From: HIMB114 sp052048155
Lineage (GTDB): Bacteria; Pseudomonadota; Alphaproteobacteria; Pelagibacterales; Pelagibacteraceae
Reading direction: 5' to 3'
DNA: 64,000 bases
Assembly: GCF_052048155.1 (NCBI RefSeq)
Contig: NZ_JBNAIK010000007.1
Location: forward strand, 7,122 to 71,121
Below the pieces are notes generated by a model. The model was given only the letters and a program-made list of their open reading frames with translations, ran no database searches and was not told the DNA's origin. The translations under genes were made by a program, and so were the position numbers. Shown piece by piece: positions 8,952 through 18,588 of the stretch. How positions within the stretch are numbered: position 1 is the stretch's first letter; every line of letters starts with the position of its first letter.

Positions 8952-10190
8952 TTATTTTGCTTTTATTAAGTGATGCTTTTTTTTACCAAATGATAATTTA
9001 ATCGTATCTCCATCCAGGTTATCAATAGTCAATGCTTGGTTTTCATCAGTTACATTTTTATTATTGATTTTATAAGCAGCGTTTTGAAAGTTTCTTTTAA
9101 AATCACTATTGGATGTTGCAAAACCAATTTTAATCAACATTTCTTTTAGAGAAATTCCTTTTTCCAACTCATTCTTTTTGATCTCTAAAGTTGGAAGATT
9201 TTCATCAAAACTTTTATCATCAAAAGTTTTCTTTGATGTCTCCAATGCTTTTTCAGCCTCTTCTTTACCGTGTAGCATTTTTGTAGCCTCATTAGCTAAA
9301 ATGATCTTAGCCTCATTGATATTTGCACCATCTAATTTGGACAATTTTTCAATTTCTTCTTCAGAAAGTTCAGTAAATAATTTTAAATAATTAATCACAT
9401 CTCTGTCATCCGTATTTCTCCAAAACTGCCAATAGTCAAAGGAAGATAAAAGTTCTTTATCTAGCCAAACTGCACCTTTTTCAGTTTTGCCCATTTTGGC
9501 TCCTGAAGAAGTTGTGATTAGAGGTGTGGTAAGACCATAAGCTTCTTTTGATTTTGTTCTTCTGATAAGCTCAACTCCATTTACAATATTACCCCATTGA
9601 TCAGAGCCCCCTATTTGCAATAAACAATTATGTGTCTCATAAAGCTTCATAAAATCATAAGCTTGAAAAATCATGTAATTAAATTCTAAGAAACTTAGAG
9701 ATTGCTCACGATCAAGTCTAAGCTTTACACTATCAAAAGTTAGCATTCTATTAATAGTAAAATGCTTTCCATAATCTCTTAAAAATTCGATATAATTTAA
9801 ATCCTTTAACCAATCTTTATTATTTACATAAACTACTTTGTTATCACCTTCATTTGATAAAAAACTTGAAAATACTTTTTTTATACTGGTTACATTTTGC
9901 TCAATAACATCCTCAGTTAATATCTTTCGACTTTCTTCTTTTCCAGATGGATCACCAATAAGTGTAGTGCCACCCCCTAATAAAACTACAGGAGTATGCC
10001 CAAGCTTTTGTAATTGTCTTAAGCACATAATTTGGAGAAGACTACCAACATGCAGAGACTTTGCTGTACAGTCAAAGCCAATATAGAAATGAATTTTCTT
10101 ATTACCCAGTAATTTGTTTAATGCCTCTTCATTCGTACATTGAAAAAAATAACCACGATTTTTAAATATATTTAGCGCATTCACTGTCAT
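8952..10190 (-). CDS. tyrS: Tyrosyl-tRNA synthetase
   Basis: This class I synthetase charges tRNA-Tyr. The 412 residues contain the HIGH-type motif as HVGS at 47-50 and the KMSKS-type motif as KMGKT at about 232-236. YIGFDCTAKSLH, LLGGGTTLIGDPSGK and LLQIGGSDQWGNI are TyrS signatures. The C-terminal 80 residues form an S4-like RNA-binding domain (SLKEMLIKIGFA to LSFGKKK). Length and order match the bacterial enzyme. The gene is divergent from anmK, with about 45 bases between the starts. Confidence 0.96.
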   Translation of the reverse strand: MTVNALNIFKNRGYFFQCTNEEALNKLLGNKKIHFYIGFDCTAKSLHVGSLLQIMCLRQLQKLGHTPVVLLGGGTTLIGDPSGKEESRKILTEDVIEQNVTSIKKVFSSFLSNEGDNKVVYVNNKDWLKDLNYIEFLRDYGKHFTINRMLTFDSVKLRLDREQSLSFLEFNYMIFQAYDFMKLYETHNCLLQIGGSDQWGNIVNGVELIRRTKSKEAYGLTTPLITTSSGAKMGKTEKGAVWLDKELLSSFDYWQFWRNTDDRDVINYLKLFTELSEEEIEKLSKLDGANINEAKIILANEATKMLHGKEEAEKALETSKKTFDDKSFDENLPTLEIKKNELEKGISLKEMLIKIGFATSNSDFKRNFQNAAYKINNKNVTDENQALTIDNLDGDTIKLSFGKKKHHLIKAK

Positions 10191-10235
10191 TTTTTTTTGA
10201 ATACAGTATTTAATGACTATTTTAAAGTTATAAAT

Positions 10236-11312
10236 ATGAGCAAAACCTTCAATTCTATAGGCACTATGTCAGGAACATCATTTGATGGGATTGATATTTC
10301 TTTAGCTACAACTGATGGAAAAGATATTTATAATAATCATTATAATCTATACGAGCAATTTGATGATGAGTTAAAGAACAATCTAAAACAAATAAAAAAT
10401 AGCATTAAAAATCCTGAAGATTTAATTGAAATTAAAAAAACAAAATTATTTACACAAACAGAAGACAAAATTACCAATCTTCATATCAAACTAATAAAAG
10501 AATTGATTTTAAAGAGTGAAAACAAAGTTAATCTAATTGGCTTTCATGGGATTACATTGTTTCATGATGCAAAAAAACAATTTACTTATCAATTAGGAAA
10601 TACTGAAAAATTATCAAAAGAATTTAAAATACCTATTGTTTATAATTTTAGACAAAATGATCTTAAATATGGAGGACAGGGCGCACCCTTAGCTCCTGTT
10701 TTTCATCAATTTATTTTACAGCAATTAAAAAATAAAAACTTTGATGCAGTAGTAAATATTGGAGGGATATCAAATATTAGCTACATTCAAAAAGATAAAT
10801 TATTTGCAACTGATATAGGTCCTGGAAATTGTCTTTTAGATGAATGGAGTAAGATGTTTTTTAATATTGATTATGATAAGGACGGCGAGAAATCACTAAT
10901 GTCTAAACCAGATTTAATTTTAGCTAATAATTATATTGATCGTTTTAGCTTTAATGAGAATGCATCATATGATTTTAATGATTTTTCTATTTCAGAATTT
11001 AGAAGTTTAGATAAAGATTTTGGACTTTCAACCTTGTCTTATATTACTGCAAATTTAATTTTAACTTTTTTAAATGAAAAAAAAATTAATAAAGTTCTAA
11101 TTTCTGGTGGTGGACGTAAAAATAAAGCTATTATGAATTATTTAAAAGGTAGAGCATTTGATATTGATGAATTTAGTTATGATGGAGACTTTATAGAGTC
11201 TCAAGCTTTTGCATATTTAGCTGCAAGATCAGTAAATAAATTACCAATTACTTTCCCAGAGACAACTGGAGTTGCAAATCCTATAAGTGGCGGAGAAATT
11301 AAAACAGTCTAG
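10236..11312 (+). CDS. anmK: Anhydro-N-acetylmuramic acid kinase
   Basis: AnmK phosphorylates and opens 1,6-anhydro-MurNAc released by peptidoglycan turnover, giving MurNAc-6-phosphate for recycling. The protein begins MSKTFNSIGTMSGTSFDGID, the characteristic N-terminus. It also has GFHGITLFHD, VVNIGGISNISYI, TDIGPGNCLLDEW and the C-terminal VLISGGGRKN. I chose the ATG at 10236 (358 residues) because the upstream extension begins with TTG, is not family-like and crowds the divergent tyrS start. The 3' end overlaps the convergent hydrolase gene by 14 bases. Confidence 0.94.
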   Translation: MSKTFNSIGTMSGTSFDGIDISLATTDGKDIYNNHYNLYEQFDDELKNNLKQIKNSIKNPEDLIEIKKTKLFTQTEDKITNLHIKLIKELILKSENKVNLIGFHGITLFHDAKKQFTYQLGNTEKLSKEFKIPIVYNFRQNDLKYGGQGAPLAPVFHQFILQQLKNKNFDAVVNIGGISNISYIQKDKLFATDIGPGNCLLDEWSKMFFNIDYDKDGEKSLMSKPDLILANNYIDRFSFNENASYDFNDFSISEFRSLDKDFGLSTLSYITANLILTFLNEKKINKVLISGGGRKNKAIMNYLKGRAFDIDEFSYDGDFIESQAFAYLAARSVNKLPITFPETTGVANPISGGEIKTV

Positions 11313-11955
11313 ATTCTTTTTTGATATAACCATCAATACAATCAACTAAGTCTTTTTCTTTACCTGTAAAAAAATGATTAGCACCTTTGATTTCATTAAA
11401 ATCAACGGTAATATTTTTTTGACTAACTAATTTTTCTTTTAGAACAATCATTGTATCTTTGGGCACAAGCTGATCTTGGTCACCGTGAATGACAAGACCT
11501 GATGTGGGACATGGTGCTAAAAAATTAAAATCAAAAATATTGGGTTGAGGTGAGATTGAAATAAATCTAAAAATTTCTGGTCTTCTCATTAATAGTTGCA
11601 TTGAAATCAGTGCACCAAATGAAAATCCAATAACCCAACTTTCATTTGAGTTTGCATTATTTCTTTGAATAAAATCTAGTGCCGCTGCCGCATCTGATAA
11701 CTCGCCAAGACCATTATCAAATTTTCCTTCACTCTTTCCAACGCCTCTAAAATTAAATCTACAAACTGAAAAACCATTTTTTAAAAATGTGTGATATGCG
11801 TGATATACTACTTTGTTATTCATCGTGCCGCCATACTCTGGGTGAGGATGCAAAATGACCGCCAACGGAGCATTCTCTCTCTTACTTTGAACGTATTTTG
11901 CTTCTAATTTTCCGTCTGGGCCGTTGATAAATATTTCAGAATTGTTAAGTTTCAT
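11299..11955 (-). CDS. Alpha/beta hydrolase, YfhR/COG2945-like
   Basis: This is a 218-residue cytosolic hydrolase-fold protein. The nucleophile elbow is GFSFG, the acid residue lies in HGDQDQLVP and the catalytic His in GANHFFTG. The oxyanion region HPHPEYGGTMNN and NFRGVGKSEG match the small alpha/beta hydrolases of COG2945. No substrate can be assigned from sequence. It is convergent with anmK, and its start is about 95 bases from the divergent sufB. Confidence 0.82.
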   Translation of the reverse strand: MKLNNSEIFINGPDGKLEAKYVQSKRENAPLAVILHPHPEYGGTMNNKVVYHAYHTFLKNGFSVCRFNFRGVGKSEGKFDNGLGELSDAAAALDFIQRNNANSNESWVIGFSFGALISMQLLMRRPEIFRFISISPQPNIFDFNFLAPCPTSGLVIHGDQDQLVPKDTMIVLKEKLVSQKNITVDFNEIKGANHFFTGKEKDLVDCIDGYIKKESRLF

Positions 11956-12051
11956 ACTATAGTTGTAAATTAAAGAAGGTGGCTTATATCATAAGTAACC
12001 TTTAAAAATAAAGTTTTTTCGAAGGGGAATTAACTAAATTTAGGGATTAAA

Positions 12052-13503
12052 ATGAGCGCAAGTGATGAAATAATACAACAGTATCAAGACAGGTCAGAAT
12101 ATGATCATGGCTTCGTAACTGATATTGATACTATTGAAGTTCCTAAGGGTTTATCTGAAGAGACGATAAGATTTATTTCCAAACAAAAAAAAGAACCCCA
12201 GTGGATGTTAGACTGGAGATTAAATGCTTATAACAGGCTACAAAAAATGGAAGAGCCTGATTGGCAAAAACCAAAATACCCAAAAATTAACTACCAAGAT
12301 TTATATTACTATTCTGCTCCAAAGAGTTTTAAAGACGGACCAAAATCTTTAGATGAAATTGATCCAGAAATTAAAAAAACTTATGACAAACTAGGTATTC
12401 CGTTAGAAGAACAAAAAAGATTATCAGGTGTTGCTGTTGATGCTGTATTTGACTCTGTTTCTGTTGCAACAACTTTTAAAGATAAGTTAAAAGAAATTGG
12501 TGTTATTTTTTGTTCAATCTCAGAAGCAACAAGAGAACACCCAGAACTTGTTAAAAAATATCTAGGCTCAGTTATTCCAGTTACAGATCATTTTTTTGCA
12601 ACATTAAATTCTGCAGTCTTTACAGACGGATCATTTGTTTACATCCCACCAGGTGTGAGATGTCCTATGGAGCTTTCAACATATTTTAGAATTAATGCTC
12701 AAAATACAGGTCAGTTTGAAAGAACACTTATTATTGCAGATAAAGATAGTTATGTGTCTTACCTTGAGGGTTGCACGGCACCCATGAGAGATGAAAATCA
12801 ACTTCATGCTGCAAATGTAGAATTAGTTGCGTTAGATGGTGCAGAAATAAAATATTCAACTGTTCAAAATTGGTATCCAGGAGACAAAGAAGGAAAAGGT
12901 GGAATTTATAATTTTGTTACCAAAAGAGGAGATTGTAGAGGAAAAAATTCTAAAATCTCATGGACGCAAGTTGAAACAGGATCTGCAATTACTTGGAAGT
13001 ATCCAAGTTGTATTTTAAGAGGTGATAACTCCCAGGGCGAATTTTATTCTGTTGCGATTACAAATAATTTTCAAAAAGCAGATACAGGTACAAAAATGAT
13101 ACACCTTGGAAAAAATACTAAAAGTAAAATTATCTCAAAAGGAATTTCTGCTGGACAAGCTGATAATACTTATAGAGGTTTAGTTTCAGTTCATCCAAAA
13201 GCAACGGGATCAAAAAACTTTACCCAGTGTGACTCTCTTTTAGTTGGAAACAAATGTGGAGCTCATACAGTACCTTATATTGAAAATAAAAACTCCTCAT
13301 CAGAAGTTGAACATGAAGCTACAACTTCAAAAATTAGTGATGATCAATTGTTTTACTGTAGACAAAGAGGTTTAAACCAAGAAGAAGCGGTGAGTTTAAT
13401 TGTAAATGGCTTTTGTAAAGAAGTATTACAGCAATTACCAATGGAGTTTGCAGTTGAAGCTCAAAAGTTAGTTGGAATTAGTTTAGAAGGAAGTGTTGGT
13501 TAA
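12052..13503 (+). CDS. sufB: Fe-S cluster assembly protein SufB
   Basis: SufB is the scaffold subunit of the SufBC2D complex, which builds Fe-S clusters in the cytoplasm. The 483 residues show typical family blocks: PVTDHFFATLNSAVFTDG, YIPPGVRCPMELSTYFRIN, YLEGCTAPMRDENQLHAA and ISKGISAGQADNTYRG. The C-terminal block is HEATTSKISDDQLFYCRQRG. It starts the suf operon. No iscR, sufR or rirA gene precedes it, and I could not identify an iron-responsive operator in the upstream 95 bases. The stop overlaps the sufC start (TAATG). Confidence 0.97.
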   Translation: MSASDEIIQQYQDRSEYDHGFVTDIDTIEVPKGLSEETIRFISKQKKEPQWMLDWRLNAYNRLQKMEEPDWQKPKYPKINYQDLYYYSAPKSFKDGPKSLDEIDPEIKKTYDKLGIPLEEQKRLSGVAVDAVFDSVSVATTFKDKLKEIGVIFCSISEATREHPELVKKYLGSVIPVTDHFFATLNSAVFTDGSFVYIPPGVRCPMELSTYFRINAQNTGQFERTLIIADKDSYVSYLEGCTAPMRDENQLHAANVELVALDGAEIKYSTVQNWYPGDKEGKGGIYNFVTKRGDCRGKNSKISWTQVETGSAITWKYPSCILRGDNSQGEFYSVAITNNFQKADTGTKMIHLGKNTKSKIISKGISAGQADNTYRGLVSVHPKATGSKNFTQCDSLLVGNKCGAHTVPYIENKNSSSEVEHEATTSKISDDQLFYCRQRGLNQEEAVSLIVNGFCKEVLQQLPMEFAVEAQKLVGISLEGSVG

Positions 13504-14240
13504 TGATTGATATTAAAAATTTAAAAGTAAGCGTTGAAGATAAAGACATTATTAAAGGACTAAATCTTAAAATTAACAAAGGTGAAGTTCATGCCATCAT
13601 GGGTCCAAATGGATCTGGAAAAAGTACATTATCTTACGCTTTATCAGGAAAAGAAGGGTACGAGGCTGAAGGAGAGATTAATTATAATAACGAAAATATA
13701 TTAGAACTTAATACTGAAGAAAGAGCCCAAAAAGGAATATTTTTAGCATTTCAATATCCGATCGAAATTCCAGGAGTTTTTACAAACAATTTTTTAAGAA
13801 CCTCACTAAATGCTGTAAGAAAAGCAAAAGGTGAAAAAGAGTTAAATGCAGTTAAATTTTTAAACTTGGTTAAAGAAAAATCTCAAAAACTAAAGATTGA
13901 TAAAGAAATGTTATCTCGACCACTTAATGTTGGTTTTTCTGGCGGTGAAAAAAAGAGAAATGAAATTTTACAAATGTCATTACTTGAGCCAAACTTTATT
14001 ATTATGGATGAAACTGACTCTGGCCTTGATATTGATGCATTAAAAATCGTATCCAATGGTGTTAATGCAATGAGATCACCTGAACGATCATTTTTAATTA
14101 TTACGCATTACCAAAGATTGTTAAATTACATTAAGCCTGATTTTGTCCATGTGTTTTCTGATGGAAAAATAGTTGAGAGTGGTGATTGGAAACTAGCGTT
14201 GGAATTAGAAAACGATGGTTACGCTAAATTTGTAAGTTAA
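13503..14240 (+). CDS. sufC: Fe-S cluster assembly ATPase SufC
   Basis: This is the ABC-type ATPase of the SufBCD complex. The 245 residues have Walker A GPNGSGKST, the ABC signature GFSGGEKKRNEILQM in its Suf-specific form, Walker B FIIMDETDSGLD and the switch His in ITHYQRLL. There are no membrane segments, as expected for a cytosolic subunit. sufD follows directly after the stop. Confidence 0.97.
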   Translation: MIDIKNLKVSVEDKDIIKGLNLKINKGEVHAIMGPNGSGKSTLSYALSGKEGYEAEGEINYNNENILELNTEERAQKGIFLAFQYPIEIPGVFTNNFLRTSLNAVRKAKGEKELNAVKFLNLVKEKSQKLKIDKEMLSRPLNVGFSGGEKKRNEILQMSLLEPNFIIMDETDSGLDIDALKIVSNGVNAMRSPERSFLIITHYQRLLNYIKPDFVHVFSDGKIVESGDWKLALELENDGYAKFVS

Positions 14241-15482
14241 ATGAACGATTTAGAAAAACTTAAAAATCATTTTGAAGGATTTAAAAATTTAGAATTCATT
14301 AATTCTGAAAGTATACAATCACGTGTTGATGCATTTGAAAGATTTTGTCAAAAAGGAGTTCCAAGCTTAAAGCAAGAGCATTGGAAATATTCACCTTTAT
14401 CAAAAGACCTTATTCAGTTTCAAAATTTAAAGTTTTCTCTAAATCAGGACAAATCTTTTAATGATACTCACTTTGAAAAATTTGATCATTATAAAATTTT
14501 GTTAAAAGACGGAGTACTTATTAGTGAAGATATTAAAGAAGATGGTTTAGAAATTACTAAATATAAACAAGATCAATTTTATGAGATTAAAAAAAATCAA
14601 ATCTTAGATTTTAATAATGCATTCTATGCACCTGGATTTGAAATCAAAGCAGATAGTAATGCAAATATTAAAAAACCAATAGTCATTTATAATTATTTTT
14701 CAAAAAATTTTGATGGAAACAATATCAATAATAAAAATTTTATTTATCTGGATAAAAATTCAAAAGCTGAAATTTATGAAAAAAATATTTTTGAAGATGA
14801 AAAAGATTTATTCTTTACTAAAAATTTAGACATTGAATTAGAACAAGATGCTAATTTAGTAAAATATTATTTAAATAGTACAAATAATAATAAAACAATT
14901 TATAATTTTATAAGATCAAATTTAAAACAAAACTCTGAGTTTGAAAAATTTAACTTTTCTCATAATGTGAGTTCTTGCCGTGATGAAATCATCGCAAATT
15001 TGAATGGAACAAATGCATTCGTATCACTGAATAACATTCAGCATTTAAGTCAAAAATGTTTTCATGAAATTAAATGGGAAATCAATCATAATGAAGAAAA
15101 CACGAGAAGTTCTCAGTTTGTAAAATCTGCACTTCATGATGACTCTGTTGCAGCCTTTCAAGGTAAAATTTTTGTCGATTCAAAAGCTCAAAAGACTGAC
15201 GGGTATCAATTATCAAGAGCATTATTATTATCAGACAGGTCAAAATTTTTATCTAAACCTGAATTAGAAATATATGCTGATGATGTAAAATGTTCTCATG
15301 GTTCATCTTCTGGAAGTATTGATCAAGAATCTATATTTTATTTAAGATCAAGAGGTATTAATGAGCAACAAGCAAAACGTATGATGATTGAAGGTTTTTT
15401 AGCTGAAGTGATAAATAAAGTAAAAAATGAAGATGTGAGAAATATTTTTTACAATAAATTAAATGAAATTAATAACGCCTAG
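14241..15482 (+). CDS. sufD: Fe-S cluster assembly protein SufD
   Basis: SufD is the SufB paralogue that completes the SufBC2D scaffold. Much of the 413-residue protein is divergent and Asn/Lys-rich, but the C-terminal region is diagnostic: GKIFVDSKAQKTDGYQ, LSDRSKFLSKPELEIYADDV, CSHGSSSGSIDQESIFYLRS, then GINEQQAKRMMIEGF. It lies directly between sufC and sufS on the same strand. Confidence 0.95.
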   Translation: MNDLEKLKNHFEGFKNLEFINSESIQSRVDAFERFCQKGVPSLKQEHWKYSPLSKDLIQFQNLKFSLNQDKSFNDTHFEKFDHYKILLKDGVLISEDIKEDGLEITKYKQDQFYEIKKNQILDFNNAFYAPGFEIKADSNANIKKPIVIYNYFSKNFDGNNINNKNFIYLDKNSKAEIYEKNIFEDEKDLFFTKNLDIELEQDANLVKYYLNSTNNNKTIYNFIRSNLKQNSEFEKFNFSHNVSSCRDEIIANLNGTNAFVSLNNIQHLSQKCFHEIKWEINHNEENTRSSQFVKSALHDDSVAAFQGKIFVDSKAQKTDGYQLSRALLLSDRSKFLSKPELEIYADDVKCSHGSSSGSIDQESIFYLRSRGINEQQAKRMMIEGFLAEVINKVKNEDVRNIFYNKLNEINNA

Positions 15483-15484
15483 AA

Positions 15485-16693
15485 ATGATAGACGTTAAAG
15501 ACCAGTTTCCAATTTTTGAAAAAAAAATTAAAGGTAAAAATTTAACTTACCTTGATAGTGCAAACTCATCACAAAAACCAAAATCAGTTATTGATAAAAT
15601 GAATGAGTTTTATTCATATGAATTTGCAAACGTTGGAAGAGGTATTTATCAGTTAGCATCTAATGCTTCTGAGAAATATGAAGAGACAAGACAAGAATTA
15701 AAAAAATTTATTAACTGTAAAGATGATGGAGAAATCATTTTTACAAAGAATTCAACAGAGTCATTAAATTTAATCGCTCATTGTTTTGGAGAAAAATTTA
15801 TCAATGAAGGAGATGAAATTATATCAACTGAGTTAGAACATCACGCAAATTATGTTCCGTGGCACTTTATTAGAAAAAAGAAAAACGCAGTAATCAAATT
15901 TATTCCAGTAGATGATGATGGAAATTTACTGATTGATAAACTTCCGGAATTAATTACTGATAAAACAAAAATTATAGCTGTAACACATATGTCAAATGTA
16001 ACGGGTACGATTGTTGACATAAAAAAAATTAAAGAAATTGCAGATAAACATAATATTCCAGTTTGTGTTGATGGAACACAAGGTGCTGCTCATTTAAAAA
16101 CAGATATGCAAGAACTGGGGTGTGATTTTTACGCCTTTTCAGCTCACAAAATGTATGGTCCAACAGGACTGGGTTTGCTTTATGTAAAGTATAAATGGTT
16201 AGAATCTTTTGATCCTTTTATCGGAGGCGGCGGTATGATTGATTTTGTATCAAAAGATGACGTTGCTTATGCAAAAGGAGTTTGGAAATTTGAAGCTGGA
16301 ACTATGCCAACTGCAGAAGTTGTGGCTTTAAAGGAATCGATTAATTTTATAAATCAGATAGGAAAACAAAAGATTTGTAAATATGAAGATCAATTAAAGG
16401 ATTTTGCTTTAGAGACACTTAGAAAAAATAATGCAGTGGAGTTTGTTGGTTCACCTAAAGAGCAAGGAAGTGTATTTTCATTTAATATTAAAAATATTCA
16501 CTCTCATGATGTATCCACTATATTTGATCAGGAGGGCGTAGCAGTTAGGGGAGGACATCATTGCTGTCAAATTTTACATGACAGATTAAATGCGAATTCA
16601 TCAGTTCGAGTATCATTTGGAGTTTATAATAATAAAGATGACATTTTAGTTTTAGATGAGGCTATTAAAAAATGTCAGAAGATTTTTGGTTAA
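15485..16693 (+). CDS. sufS: Cysteine desulfurase SufS
   Basis: This PLP enzyme takes sulfur from cysteine and passes it to SufE or SufU. The 402 residues contain the PLP lysine in FSAHKMYGPTG, a His-containing stretch ELEHHANYVPWHF, GTQGAAH, and the active-site cysteine region RGGHHCCQ near the C-terminus. The usual form there is HHCAQP, so the doubled cysteine is slightly unusual. Its length is normal for group II desulfurases. It starts two bases after the sufD stop. Confidence 0.96.
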   Translation: MIDVKDQFPIFEKKIKGKNLTYLDSANSSQKPKSVIDKMNEFYSYEFANVGRGIYQLASNASEKYEETRQELKKFINCKDDGEIIFTKNSTESLNLIAHCFGEKFINEGDEIISTELEHHANYVPWHFIRKKKNAVIKFIPVDDDGNLLIDKLPELITDKTKIIAVTHMSNVTGTIVDIKKIKEIADKHNIPVCVDGTQGAAHLKTDMQELGCDFYAFSAHKMYGPTGLGLLYVKYKWLESFDPFIGGGGMIDFVSKDDVAYAKGVWKFEAGTMPTAEVVALKESINFINQIGKQKICKYEDQLKDFALETLRKNNAVEFVGSPKEQGSVFSFNIKNIHSHDVSTIFDQEGVAVRGGHHCCQILHDRLNANSSVRVSFGVYNNKDDILVLDEAIKKCQKIFG

Positions 16694-17152
16694 ATGAGTG
16701 AGATTGGAATTTATCAGCAGACCATTTTAGAACACAGTAAAAATCCACTTAATTTTAAATCACTTAAAACTTGTACCCATCAAGCTAACGGTAACAATCC
16801 TTTGTGTGGAGACAAGGTTGAAATTTTTACAAATATTAAGAATGATATTAATGATGAAATTTGTTTTCAAGGAACAGGGTGTGCAATTTCAATCGCATCA
16901 GCTTCTATTCTAACAAAAGTTTTAAATAAAAAGTCAGTACAAGACTCAAAAAATATCTTAGAAAATTTTATTAAAATGGTTGAAAATAAAGAGTTTAATT
17001 TTGATTTACTAAATAATGAGGAAAAAACATTATTAATGACTTTTTCTGAATTACAAAAATTTCCAATGCGCTCAAAATGTGCAACGATGAGCTGGTCTAC
17101 CTTTAATGCAGCTTTGAATCGTGATAATTATAATACAGAGGCAAAAGTATGA
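16694..17152 (+). CDS. sufU: SufU-type Fe-S assembly protein
   Basis: The 152-residue IscU-fold protein has the three ligand cysteines in NPLCGD, GTGCAISIASAS and MRSKCATMSW. The spacing between the second and third cysteines is longer than in IscU, which is a SufU trait. In Gram-positive bacteria SufU is a zinc-dependent sulfurtransferase partner of SufS. Here SufE is also encoded (20.8 kb), so a scaffold role is possible too. The 3' end overlaps sufT by four bases. Confidence 0.9.
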   Translation: MSEIGIYQQTILEHSKNPLNFKSLKTCTHQANGNNPLCGDKVEIFTNIKNDINDEICFQGTGCAISIASASILTKVLNKKSVQDSKNILENFIKMVENKEFNFDLLNNEEKTLLMTFSELQKFPMRSKCATMSWSTFNAALNRDNYNTEAKV

Positions 17153-17460
17153 ATGAGCAAGATACAAAATTAATGGATAAAATTGTTGAGAAATTAAAAA
17201 CAGTTTATGATCCAGAAATTCCAGTTGATATTTATGAACTCGGTTTAATTTATGATGTTAAAATCGATGGAAAAAAAGCTTCACTTGATATGACATTAAC
17301 CAGTCCACATTGCCCAGTTGCTGAAACTTTACCAATGCAAGTAAGACGAACTGTTGAAGAAATTGATGAACTTGAAGAAGTAGAAGTTAAAATTGTTTGG
17401 GAACCACCTTGGGATAAAACTAAAATGTCAGAGGCGGCAAGATTGGAATTAGGCTTATGA
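17149..17460 (+). CDS. sufT: SufT, MIP18/DUF59 family Fe-S assembly factor
   Basis: The 103-residue DUF59 protein has DPEIPVDIYELGLIYDV and the conserved cysteine segment LTSPHCPVAETLP, ending in VWEPPWDKTKMSEAAR. SufT proteins help mature Fe-S enzymes downstream of SufBCD, probably as transfer factors. It overlaps sufU and sufA by four bases each, which supports cotranslation in the suf operon. Confidence 0.94.
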   Translation: MNEQDTKLMDKIVEKLKTVYDPEIPVDIYELGLIYDVKIDGKKASLDMTLTSPHCPVAETLPMQVRRTVEEIDELEEVEVKIVWEPPWDKTKMSEAARLELGL

Positions 17461-17792
17461 GTTCAATATTAACATTTTCAAATCAAGCAAAAACAAGACT
17501 TAAAGAAATCATGAGTTCTGATGAATATAAAAATGCCTTAGGTTTACGTATATCAGTTAAATCAGGAGGTTGTGCTGGAATGACTTATGATATGAATTAT
17601 GTTGAACAACTTGTTGATGGAGATGAAAAAATTGAAGTTGAAGGCGTAAATGTTTTTATTGATCCAAAAGCAATTATGTATCTCCTTGGTACTGAGATGG
17701 ATTATAAAGTTGATAAATTTACATCATCATTTGTGTTTAATAATCCAAATGAAACTGAAAGATGTGGATGCGGTGAGTCTTTTAAAATTTAA
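17457..17792 (+). CDS. sufA: A-type Fe-S carrier SufA/IscA/ErpA family
   Basis: This 111-residue HesB-like carrier has the three conserved cysteines: one in SGGCAGMTYDMNY and two in the C-terminal CGCGESF. A-type proteins pass clusters from the scaffold to client enzymes. SufA, IscA and ErpA cannot be separated by motif alone, and the name rests on its position as the last suf operon gene. Its 3' end overlaps the convergent nadK by 11 bases. Confidence 0.9.
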   Translation: MSSILTFSNQAKTRLKEIMSSDEYKNALGLRISVKSGGCAGMTYDMNYVEQLVDGDEKIEVEGVNVFIDPKAIMYLLGTEMDYKVDKFTSSFVFNNPNETERCGCGESFKI

Positions 17793-18546
17793 ATTGTTCA
17801 GCTAAATTTCTTTCTTTTAAGCCAAACTTTTTATTATAAAGTAGAATAAATTTTTTATTTTTATTTAATTTAATCTCCACAGTTTTTATATGTTTAACCT
17901 CAATATTATCAGCAACTGCATTGACTGGTCTTTTTTTAGAATCTAGATTTTTAATAATAATTTTTGACTGGTTGGATACAATTGCACCCCTCCAACCTCT
18001 TGGATTAAAAGGACTAATAGGTGTGACCGCTAAATACTGACTATCTAAATTTAAAATAGGCCCTTTGGCAGATAAATTATAAGCCGTACTGCCCGCAGGT
18101 GTCGCGACTAACACTCCATCACCAACAAGTTCTTTAATTCTTTTTTTCTTATCAAGTTGAATTTCTAGTTTAGTGGTTTGTTTACTATGTCTGAAAATGG
18201 ATACTTCATTAATAGCTATTATTTTTTTTGTTGTGTTTGCAGTTTTGATTTTTGCTTCCAGTGGATACAAACTTATTGGTGATGATTTTTTTATTTTTGA
18301 AATAATATTTCCAGCGTCATGTTTGTTTAAAAGAAAACCTCTGTTACCCGTATTAACCCCATAAAAGGGCTTATTGTATTTTTGAAGTTTCTTTAAGCTA
18401 TGGAGCATAAAACCATCTCCACCAATGACGACAATATAGTCACAGGCAGCAGGAGTAGAATTTGAATGAGATTTTATTAATGATTGTCTGACTTTTTCAC
18501 CTTTTTTAGTTTTATCAGCAATTATATGTAAATTTATAGACTTCAT
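17782..18546 (-). CDS. nadK: NAD kinase
   Basis: NadK phosphorylates NAD to NADP. The 254 residues have the GGDG catalytic motif in VVIGGDGFMLHSL. They also have GVNTGNRGFLLN, NEVSIFRH (the NE/D motif), GDGVLVATPAGSTAYNLSAKGPIL and a C-terminal NAVADN segment. The length is slightly short but normal for alphaproteobacteria. It is convergent with sufA and divergent from zapE. Confidence 0.95.
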   Translation of the reverse strand: MKSINLHIIADKTKKGEKVRQSLIKSHSNSTPAACDYIVVIGGDGFMLHSLKKLQKYNKPFYGVNTGNRGFLLNKHDAGNIISKIKKSSPISLYPLEAKIKTANTTKKIIAINEVSIFRHSKQTTKLEIQLDKKKRIKELVGDGVLVATPAGSTAYNLSAKGPILNLDSQYLAVTPISPFNPRGWRGAIVSNQSKIIIKNLDSKKRPVNAVADNIEVKHIKTVEIKLNKNKKFILLYNKKFGLKERNLAEQFKF

Positions 18547-18588
18547 TATTGGTATTAAAATTTGTTATAACATATTCGAATTAAAAAT

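Noticed and set aside
11956..12051. Iron-responsive operator (IscR, RirA or iron-rhodo box) before sufB
   Set aside because: No convincing consensus match was found in the AT-rich region, so I do not list a site.
15485..16693. SufS active-site variant HHCCQ as a functional change
   Set aside because: The catalytic cysteine and flanking His residues are kept, so the extra cysteine is a minor variation.
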